Part shown: in pieces, positions 1 through 4,767 of the stretch
Numbering within the stretch: the first letter of the stretch is position 1
Layout: each line of letters starts with the position of its first letter
Source: Thermoanaerobaculia bacterium
GTDB lineage: Bacteria; Acidobacteriota; Thermoanaerobaculia; Multivoradales; UBA5704
DNA length: 6,850 nucleotides
NCBI GenBank assembly: GCA_030150965.1
Contig: JASLEW010000560.1
Span: 1-6,850, forward strand
Reading direction: 5' to 3'
Program-made: the position numbers and the translations under genes
Notes under the pieces: generated by a model
Seen by the model: the letters and a program-made list of their open reading frames with translations, nothing else
Databases searched by the model: none
Told to the model about the DNA's origin: nothing

Positions 1-491
1 CCGCCCGCGGCGGCGGCCATGCCGGCGCCGCCCGCGCCGCCGGCCGGACCGCGCGCTCCACGGAGCTTGCAGCCTGCCAGCGCAGCGGGCGCTGGGCCCG
101 CCATGGGTCCTGCGGCCGGCGTGCCAGGGCAGAAGCCGAGCGCGGCGCTCCCGACCGTGCCTGCCGTCGTGTCTGCCGTCACCGCGCTCGCGGCGGGAAG
201 CACGGGCAGCCGCAGCGACAGCGGTGCCGGCCAGACCAGGCCCAGAACCAGCTTCAGGCTGGCCAACCACCAGAGGCTGCAGCGCAGGCTCGCCGGCAGC
301 CGCGGCGCCAGGCGGCAGAGGAGCCAGACGGCGAGCACGAAGAGGCTCCCCTGCAGCGCCGCCGCGAGCAGGTGCCGCGAGAGGGGCGCGGCCAGGCCGG
401 CCGCGAGCGCCGGGAGGCCCGTGATCGCCGGGATGGCCATGATCGCCGGGAGGCCGGGGAGGCCCGAGGCCGGGAGAGGGAGCGCGGTCAT
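1..491 (-). CDS. BlaR1-like M56 family membrane metallopeptidase, N-terminal part (runs off the window)
   Basis: The minus frame opening with ATG at 491 has no stop down to position 1, giving 163 residues of an incomplete protein. Residues about 40-60 (RHLLAAALQGSLFVLAVWLL) form a membrane helix. Residues 61-89 have the look of M56/BlaR1 proteins: a short Arg/Pro loop, then a second helix with CSLWWLASLKLVLGLVW. After residue 100 the chain becomes Ala/Gly-rich and unstructured. The zinc motif HExxH expected further on lies outside the window, so protease activity is inferred from the family and from the neighbour. In BlaR1/MecR1 systems such a protein senses a signal at the membrane and inactivates the BlaI repressor. 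ATG 491 is one base after the TGA of the repressor gene (TGA-G-ATG), with a GGGAG Shine-Dalgarno at 499-503 inside the repressor, so translation is probably coupled. The first 35 residues are a Leu/Pro/Ala/Ile tract containing a 12-bp direct repeat (422-433 and 440-451); Met18 is an alternative start. Confidence 0.78.
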   Translation of the reverse strand, partial: MTALPLPASGLPGLPAIMAIPAITGLPALAAGLAAPLSRHLLAAALQGSLFVLAVWLLCRLAPRLPASLRCSLWWLASLKLVLGLVWPAPLSLRLPVLPAASAVTADTTAGTVGSAALGFCPGTPAAGPMAGPAPAALAGCKLRGARGPAGGAGGAGMAAAAG

Positions 492-492
492 C

Positions 493-882
493 TCAGCTCT
501 CCCGGCGCTGCGATTGCAGCCGCGCCACCAGCGCTTCGAGCTCGGCCAGCTCCTGGTCGCTGACCGCCGCGTCCTCCACCAGGTAGCTGACGAAGGGCGA
601 GACCGAGCCGTCCAGCGTCCTCTCCACGAAGCTCTGCACCACCCCGCGCAGCAGCTCCCGCGGCGTGGCCGGCGACGAGTACTGGAAGACGCCCCGCACC
701 CGCCGCCGATCCAGGTGCCCCTTGGCGCGCAGCCGCTCCATCATCGTCAACACCGTCGAGCGCGCCAGGCCGCGCGCCGCGCCGTAGCCCTCGACCGCCT
801 GCGCCACCGTGACCGCCCCCTGCTCGGCCACGTAACGCAGCAGCGCCAGCTCCTGATCGCCGATCGATCTCGCCACCGTCAT
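493..882 (-). CDS. BlaI/MecI/CopY family transcriptional repressor
   Basis: This gene encodes 129 aa, the usual size of BlaI/MecI/CopY repressors. The N-terminal winged helix-turn-helix spans about residues 5-70: an ELALLRYVAEQG helix, then a recognition helix with RSTVLTMMERLRAKGHLDR (residues 41-59), then a wing with R-V-R-G-V-F-Q-Y. The C-terminal dimerisation helices (about 75-127) end in the typical DQELAELEALVARL. ATG 882 is chosen because family similarity begins there and a GAGGAGGG Shine-Dalgarno (887-894) lies 4 nt upstream; the same frame stays open much further upstream only because of high GC. Such repressors bind TACA-type dyads as dimers. Two of these dyads flank the promoter of this gene, so it very likely represses itself and the M56 gene that follows. 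In staphylococcal BlaI the partner protease cuts at Asn-Phe; the matching place here appears to be Tyr100-Leu101. No beta-lactamase gene is present, so the regulated function is unknown. Confidence 0.93.
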   Translation of the reverse strand: MTVARSIGDQELALLRYVAEQGAVTVAQAVEGYGAARGLARSTVLTMMERLRAKGHLDRRRVRGVFQYSSPATPRELLRGVVQSFVERTLDGSVSPFVSYLVEDAAVSDQELAELEALVARLQSQRRES

Positions 883-954
883 CGCGCCCTCCTCGCCGCC
901 CGCCGGCGCCGCCCTGGCGCCGAGCGCCCCGACCGTCCCGAACGCGCCCGGCCT

Positions 955-970
955 GCCGACAACTGTAGTC
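955..970. promoter_or_regulatory. BlaI-type operator, proximal copy (O1)
   Basis: The 16-bp sequence GCCGACAACTGTAGTC fits the family dyad GACnACA-nn-TGTnGTC with a single mismatch in the left arm. It lies immediately downstream of the -10 box, across the expected transcription start of the repressor gene, so a bound dimer would block initiation. Its centre is 27 bp from that of the second copy at 982-997. Assignment to the adjacent repressor is inferred from the motif and position. Confidence 0.75.
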
Positions 971-999
971 ATCCTAGTTCTGACTACAGATGTCGTCAA
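971..999 (-). promoter_or_regulatory. Promoter of the blaI-like/M56 operon
   Basis: On the minus strand TTGACG (999-994) is followed by a 17-bp spacer and TAGGAT (976-971), a good sigma70-type match and one of the very few AT-containing stretches in this part of the window. The predicted start is near 964, leaving about 80 nt of 5' leader before ATG 882. One operator covers most of the -35 box and the spacer, the other covers the start site. Confidence 0.7.
982..997. promoter_or_regulatory. BlaI-type operator, distal copy (O2)
   Basis: GACTACAGATGTCGTC matches the BlaI/MecI dyad GACnACA-nn-TGTnGTC at every fixed position. It overlaps the -35 box and spacer of the minus-strand promoter. The inner arms of O1 and O2 also form a larger inverted repeat, CTGTAGTCA (963-971) and TGACTACAG (981-989), which simply follows from two back-to-back operators. 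Confidence 0.8.
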
Positions 1000-1132
1000 G
1001 TGGTCTCTCCGGCCGAGTACGCCGCGGACAGGGGCAAGGTTGCCGCGGCGCCGCCCCCGCGGGAGGCTGGCGTTGGCTCCGCTGGCCCCCCCTTCTTCGG
1101 CGCGGCAAGGGCTCGGAAGCGGGAGTCTGCGA

Positions 1133-1151
1133 GCGAGCCTTTCGGGCTCGC
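1133..1151. repeat. Inverted repeat / hairpin
   Basis: GCGAGCC, a 5-nt loop and GGCTCGC form a perfect 7-bp stem. No T-tract follows on either strand, so it is not a textbook intrinsic terminator. It may be a structural element of the divergent control region, or chance in GC-rich DNA. Confidence 0.4.
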
Positions 1152-1184
1152 ACCTCTCCTCGGCGCCCGCGAGGGAGCAACCGG

Positions 1185-1202
1185 AGCCTCTCCCGGGAGG
1201 CT
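1185..1202. repeat. Inverted repeat / hairpin upstream of the plus-strand promoter
   Basis: AGCCTC-TCCCGG-GAGGCT is an inverted repeat with 6-bp arms around a GC-rich centre. It ends 7 bp before the proposed -35 box of the plus-strand operon, where an activator or repressor site could sit. No protein can be assigned to it. Confidence 0.35.
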
Positions 1203-1209
1203 CCGCGCG

Positions 1210-1239
1210 TTGGGCCGCCTGCCCGGCACCCCTTATGAT
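1210..1239 (+). promoter_or_regulatory. Candidate promoter of the 1249-3782 operon, probably leaderless
   Basis: TTGGGC (1210-1215), an 18-bp spacer and TATGAT (1234-1239) form a plausible sigma70-type promoter in very GC-rich surroundings. The start would fall at about 1246, only a few bases before ATG 1249, and no Shine-Dalgarno precedes that ATG. Both points fit a leaderless mRNA. The -35 box is weak. Confidence 0.45.
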
Positions 1240-1248
1240 CCGCGCTGC

Positions 1249-2580
1249 ATGAGCCCGAAACCGCCGCCGCTCCACCTCCGCCGCGTACCCACCGGCCGTC
1301 CCGGGAGCGCCGGCGCCGGGGAGGCTTCCTCGTCTCCAGGGAGGCCGGGGCCCCCCGGTTGGAGCCGCGTGCTCAAGACCGCCGCCCTGGTCCTGGGAAC
1401 CCTGGCGCTCCTGGCGTCGATGGTGATCGCCGGCCTGTCCTCCGTCGGCAGCGGCGCGCGCGCGGGTGTGGCGCTGCTCGGCGGCCCCGGCGCCCCGGCG
1501 GCTCCCGCCGTGCTGACCGAGAGCGCGCGGCTGGCTCCGCCGCCCTCGGCCGCCGCCAACCGCTTCGATTCCGGCTGGGAGCGGCAGCCGGCGCCGGGCG
1601 GCGCGCCGCTGCTGGTGCCGCGGCCGGGCCCCCACCCGCCCCGCCTGCTGGTGGTCCACCTCGGCGAGGAGGTGGAGCGCACCCTGATCCTCGCCTTGGC
1701 GCCCGGGGCACCGCCGCCGGCGGGGCCGGGAGCTGGCGTCGTCGGCAGTGGTGGCGGTGGCGGCAGCGGCAGTGGTGCCGGTGCCGTCGCCCGTGGCGGC
1801 AGTGCCGGTGCCGTTGCCAGTGGCCCGGGTGCCGGTACCGTTGGCAGTGGCAGCGGTGCCGGTGCCATTGGCAGTGGCCGCGTCGGAGTCGGGGGCACCA
1901 GTGGCAGTAGTGGCGGCGCCGTCGCCGTCGCCGGCGGCGGTGGCGGGGGAGCCGGCACCGCCGGCCGGCTGCGCGTCCGTTCCGGCGACCGCGAGCTGGC
2001 CTCCGTACCGCTCGCCGCCGCGGCCCGCGAGCTGCGCATCCGTCTGCCGGCCGACCTGCCGGTGGGCGAGGTGCCGCTCGACCTGCGCTTCGAGCCGCGG
2101 CAGCCCTACGCCCCGCCCGCGGGCGGGGCGGGCGCGCCAGCGCCGGGGGCCCCCCGCGGCCTCGCCATCACCGGCGCCACCCTCACCCCGGCGCTGCCGC
2201 CCGGCGGCGCCCGCATCGACGGCCGCGACCTGGTGCAGGACGGCAACTGCCTGGTCTACCTGCCCTGCCGGCTGAGCGGCGACGAGGCCCTGGTCGGCAC
2301 CTTCGTGCCGCCCGCGGGCGCCCGGCCCGGGCAGCGCTTCGAGCTGGCGGTCGAGCGCCTGGACGGCACGCCGATCCGCCGCTTCCACTGGCAGCCCACC
2401 TTCTGGAACCGGCTGCGCGGCGCCCGCCGCTTCGAGCTGCCGCTGCGCGGCGCCGAGGGGGAGGCGCGCGTCCGCCTGATCTCGCGGGCCGGCCCCGCGG
2501 GCGGACCGGCCGGCCGCTGGCGGGGCCTCGCCCTGGCGAGCGTGCGCGGCGAGATCCTGGCCCCCGGACAGGGGCAGTGA
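1249..2580 (+). CDS. Membrane-anchored protein of unknown function with a glycine-rich repeat linker
   Basis: I do not recognise this 443-aa protein. A Pro/Arg/Gly-rich basic N-terminus (1-40) precedes one hydrophobic helix at about 42-63 (VLKTAALVLGTLALLASMVI), so it is probably an N-in, C-out membrane protein. Residues 64-160 are Ala/Pro-rich but hold a conserved-looking patch (PPRLLVVHLGEEVERTLILAL, 130-150). Residues 161-239 are an almost pure Gly/Ala/Ser/Val linker with four 9-residue repeats (176-211). Residues 240-443 look like a beta-rich extracytoplasmic domain with alternating strands, Cys334 and Cys340 (NCLVYLPCR, a possible disulfide) and an aromatic FHWQPTFWN segment. ATG 1249 is chosen because the basic region and helix follow it and a promoter-like TATGAT lies 10 nt upstream; the frame is open to position 19, but that part is antisense to the real blaI and M56 genes. 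The stop overlaps the GTG of the next gene, so the two proteins are likely partners. Confidence 0.72.
   Translation: MSPKPPPLHLRRVPTGRPGSAGAGEASSSPGRPGPPGWSRVLKTAALVLGTLALLASMVIAGLSSVGSGARAGVALLGGPGAPAAPAVLTESARLAPPPSAAANRFDSGWERQPAPGGAPLLVPRPGPHPPRLLVVHLGEEVERTLILALAPGAPPPAGPGAGVVGSGGGGGSGSGAGAVARGGSAGAVASGPGAGTVGSGSGAGAIGSGRVGVGGTSGSSGGAVAVAGGGGGGAGTAGRLRVRSGDRELASVPLAAAARELRIRLPADLPVGEVPLDLRFEPRQPYAPPAGGAGAPAPGAPRGLAITGATLTPALPPGGARIDGRDLVQDGNCLVYLPCRLSGDEALVGTFVPPAGARPGQRFELAVERLDGTPIRRFHWQPTFWNRLRGARRFELPLRGAEGEARVRLISRAGPAGGPAGRWRGLALASVRGEILAPGQGQ
1774..1881 (+). repeat. Four tandem 27-bp units, in frame
   Basis: Units start at 1774, 1801, 1828 and 1855, each exactly 27 bp and read as nine residues: GAGAVARGG, SAGAVASGP, GAGTVGSGS, GAGAIGSGR. 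Shorter GGTGGC/GGCAGT steps flank the array on both sides (about 1741-1773 and 1882-1950). Codons ending in T (GGT, AGT, GTT, ATT) are frequent here and rare in the rest of the gene, which suggests local DNA expansion rather than codon selection. Confidence 0.85.
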
Positions 2581-3782
2581 GCGGCCTCCGCCGCTGGGGC
2601 GTGCGGCTCGGCGCGGCTTTCCTCGCCGTGGTCCTGCTGACCCTGGCGGTGCGCGGCGGCCGCATGGCGCTCGCGCGCTGGGGCAGCGTCACCGGCGGGG
2701 CGGAGTGGATCTGGGTGCAGCACGACCGCCGCGCCGCCCAGCCGCTGGCCCTCTACCTGGCGCGCGACTTCACCCTGCGGCCGCCGCTGCCGCCGGCGGC
2801 GCGGCTCCTGGCGCTGGGCGACCCGGAGTACGTGCTCTACCTCAACGGCAAGCGGGTGGGCGCCGGCGGCTGGCGGCCGGGGGCGCGGCTCGATGTCTAC
2901 GAGGTGGCGGGGCTGCTGCGCCCGGGAGGCAACCGGCTGCTCGCCGAGGTGCGCAGCGCCGACGGCGACGGGGGTTTCCTGGCCAGCCTGATCGACGAGG
3001 CGGACGGCGCCGTCCTGGTGGCGAGCGACGGCGACTGGCGCTCCTACCGCCGCCACCGTCTTGGCCTGCTGCGCGGCTGGCTGCCGGTCGGCCGCTTCGG
3101 CCCGGGCCCCCTGAACGCCGCCGGCACCGCGGCGGCGGGCACCGCGGGGCCCGGCGAGGCCGCCCTGGCCTGGGGCCGCCCGCCGCTCGGCCGCTGGCAG
3201 CACCTGACGCCGGGAGGGCCGCGCCCGCTCTTTTCGGCCCTGACCGCCGGCCGGCCGCCGCTGCCGGCCGCCGCAGCCCTGCCGTTCGTCCCGCCGGCGG
3301 TGAGCGGGGTGGCCGCGGACGCGAGCATGGTGCTGTTCGATTGGGGGCGGCCGGTGGCCGGCTACCTGGCCCTCGAGCCCGGCTACGAGCCGGGCATGGA
3401 CCCCGACCTGGTGCCGGCGCCGCCCAACCGCCAGCGCACGGCCCTGGTGTGGACCGGCGACGAGCCGCCGCGGCCCGCCGGCAACGGCCAGCCGCCGAGC
3501 GCCAACCTGGTCCTGATGGCGAGCGCCCGCGAGTGGCTGGACGTGCGCCCGCGCCGCTTCCGCTACGCGCTGGTCGTCGGCCTGACGCGCCCGCTTGCGG
3601 CGCGCGTGTACCCGGTCGACGAGGTCCTGGCGGCGCGCTGCGGGCTCGCGATCGAGAGCGGGGGCAGGCTGGAGAAGGGGGTCTTCCGGCTCCCGGCGCC
3701 GCGGCTACGAACGCCGGTGGAGGACGAAATCCGGCGCAAACTCAAGCGCCTCCCGGGCGTCGCCGGGCGGGAAGAACTCTAG
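2577..3782 (+). CDS. Membrane-anchored protein with alpha-L-rhamnosidase-like accessory (sugar-binding-like) domains, no catalytic barrel
   Basis: This 401-aa protein starts with GTG inside the stop of the preceding gene (GTGA), just after a GGGG purine run, so it is probably translationally coupled. A membrane helix lies at about 9-25 (VRLGAAFLAVVLLTLAV). Residues 42-135 resemble the jelly-roll domain seen at the front of bacterial alpha-L-rhamnosidases: AEWIW, LARDFTL, then GDPEYVLYLNGKRVG (81-95), DVYEVAGLLRPGGNRLLAEV and GGFLASL. Residues about 250-268 (SMVLFDWGRPVAGYLALE) match the later rhamnosidase beta-domain pattern of the type (D/F)-(F/W)-G-x-x-V-x-G. The (alpha/alpha)6 barrel with the acidic catalytic residues is absent, and the protein is far shorter than the enzymes. 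Binding of a glycan or surface polymer is therefore inferred, and hydrolysis is unlikely. Its last 26 codons, including the stop, overlap the 3' end of the opposite prenyl synthase gene. Confidence 0.7.
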   Translation: MSGLRRWGVRLGAAFLAVVLLTLAVRGGRMALARWGSVTGGAEWIWVQHDRRAAQPLALYLARDFTLRPPLPPAARLLALGDPEYVLYLNGKRVGAGGWRPGARLDVYEVAGLLRPGGNRLLAEVRSADGDGGFLASLIDEADGAVLVASDGDWRSYRRHRLGLLRGWLPVGRFGPGPLNAAGTAAAGTAGPGEAALAWGRPPLGRWQHLTPGGPRPLFSALTAGRPPLPAAAALPFVPPAVSGVAADASMVLFDWGRPVAGYLALEPGYEPGMDPDLVPAPPNRQRTALVWTGDEPPRPAGNGQPPSANLVLMASAREWLDVRPRRFRYALVVGLTRPLAARVYPVDEVLAARCGLAIESGGRLEKGVFRLPAPRLRTPVEDEIRRKLKRLPGVAGREEL

Positions 3783-4724
3783 CTCCCGCTGCGCCCGGGC
3801 CGCGTAGCCGACCGCCATCTCGCGCGCCTCGTCGAGCGTCCCCTCGCGCGCCACCACCTCCAGGATCTGCTGCTGCGGCACGCGCTCGAAGCAGCGCTCG
3901 TCGAGCACCGTCTGGATGAGCCGCCGCTCGGGTTGCGCCACCCGCGGCAGCAGCAGGATGAGCGGCAGCGTCAGCTTCCCCTCCTTGAGGTCGGAGAGCA
4001 CGGGCTTGCCGAGCTCGCTCTCGCGCGCGGTGAAGTCGAGCAGGTCGTCGACGATCTGGAAGCAGGTGCCGAGCGCGCGGCCGTAGTGCGCCAGCACCTG
4101 GCCGGCCTCTGGGCGCTGCGGCGGGATGAGCGCCGGGATCGAGCAGGCGGCGGCGAACAGGTGCGAGGTCTTGCGGTCGATGACCTCGAAGTACTCCTCG
4201 ACGGTGAGGTCGATCGCGCCCAGGCGTTCGAGCGCCAGCAGCTCGCCCTCGGTCATCCTGAGCGTCGCGGCGCACAGCCGCTGCACCACCTCGAGCTGCC
4301 CGTGCGACAGCGCCATCTGCATCGCCTTGGTGTAGATCCAATCCCCCAGCAGCACCGTCAGGTTGTTGCCCCAGAGGTGATTGAGCGTCGGCTGGCCGCG
4401 CCGCAGGTGGGCGTGATCGATGATGTCGTCGTGGATCAGCGTGGCGTTGTGGATGAACTCGACGACCGCGGCGTAGGTGACCTCCTCCTCGGAGTCGTGG
4501 CCGAGGAGGCGCGCCGCGAGCAGCAGCAGCGCCGGGCGGATGCGCTTGCCGCCGCCCTGGCGGATGTAGTCCCCCGCCTGGTGGATGAACGGCACGTCGG
4601 AGTCGAGGTGGCGGCGGAACACCTCCTCGGTGGCCAGGAGCTTGGCGGCCACCAGCTCGAGGAAGCGGCTGGCCTGGAGCGCGCGGCCGCCGGCCTGCGC
4701 ATCGACGATCGGCGGGATGGTCAC
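3705..4724 (-). CDS. Polyprenyl diphosphate synthase, long-chain (IspB/HepT-like)
   Basis: This trans-isoprenyl diphosphate synthase adds isopentenyl diphosphate units to an allylic primer. Counting from GTG 4724 it has 339 aa, normal for the family. It carries GGGKRIRP (57-64, diphosphate binding), the first aspartate-rich motif DDIID (99-103), RRGQPTLNHLWGN (108-120), GDW (127-129), KTSHLF (185-190) and the second aspartate-rich motif DDLLD (226-230) after CFQIV. The residues before the first motif are ATLIH, with small Ala and Thr at positions -5 and -4 where short-chain enzymes carry bulky aromatics. This points to a long product, probably the side chain of menaquinone or ubiquinone; undecaprenyl phosphate itself is made by another (cis) family. 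No ATG fits, because the frame's only upstream ATG lies inside the preceding gene. GTG 4724 has GAGGG at 4734-4738, 9 nt upstream. The gene lies 43 bp after the preceding one and is probably co-transcribed. The C-terminal ALEFAPDFVLHRRS is family-like, so the 78-bp overlap with the convergent gene is real coding sequence. Confidence 0.95.
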   Translation of the reverse strand: MTIPPIVDAQAGGRALQASRFLELVAAKLLATEEVFRRHLDSDVPFIHQAGDYIRQGGGKRIRPALLLLAARLLGHDSEEEVTYAAVVEFIHNATLIHDDIIDHAHLRRGQPTLNHLWGNNLTVLLGDWIYTKAMQMALSHGQLEVVQRLCAATLRMTEGELLALERLGAIDLTVEEYFEVIDRKTSHLFAAACSIPALIPPQRPEAGQVLAHYGRALGTCFQIVDDLLDFTARESELGKPVLSDLKEGKLTLPLILLLPRVAQPERRLIQTVLDERCFERVPQQQILEVVAREGTLDEAREMAVGYAARAQRELEFFPPGDAREALEFAPDFVLHRRS

Positions 4725-4767
4725 CCGCGGCGGCCCTCGCACGGCCGGTGGGGCGTCGGGCGCCGCA

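Larger units (their letters stand above)
1000..1248. other. Intergenic region between divergent operons
   Basis: Together with the leader at 883-999 this makes about 365 bp without a convincing gene. Short frames exist on both strands, but they are Arg/Pro/Ala-rich, lack ribosome binding sites and resemble no family I know. The recognisable contents are the minus-strand promoter with its two operators on the left, two GC-rich hairpins in the middle (1133-1151 and 1185-1202), and a plus-strand -10/-35 pair on the right (1210-1239). Confidence 0.6.

Noticed and set aside
493..882. Assignment as a beta-lactam resistance regulator
   Set aside because: BlaI/M56 pairs are widespread and often control unrelated genes; no beta-lactamase or penicillin-binding protein gene is seen here.
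963..989. CTGTAGTCA/TGACTACAG inverted repeat as a hairpin terminator or riboswitch
   Set aside because: It is explained by two adjacent BlaI-type operators and contains the promoter -10 box, and no T-tract follows.
996..1229. Small minus-strand frame of 77 codons in the intergenic region
   Set aside because: No Shine-Dalgarno, low-complexity composition, and it runs across the operator O2 and the hairpins; more likely regulatory DNA than a gene.
19..1248. Long plus-strand open frame ahead of the gene at 1249
   Set aside because: It is antisense to the clear blaI-like and M56 genes, its translation is Arg/Pro/Ala-rich with no family pattern, and it stays open only because stop codons are rare at this GC level.
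1774..1881. 27-bp units as a CRISPR-like array
   Set aside because: The units are contiguous with no spacers, are in frame within a coding gene, and vary at several positions.
883..2388. Minus-strand open frame extending the repressor to 631 residues
   Set aside because: The repressor family similarity and the Shine-Dalgarno fix the start at 882; the promoter and operators lie inside the supposed extension, and the rest is the antisense of the plus-strand gene.
2256..3203. Minus-strand frame of 315 codons opposite the rhamnosidase-domain gene
   Set aside because: Composition is a mirror of the real gene, there is no ribosome binding site, and no domain is recognisable.
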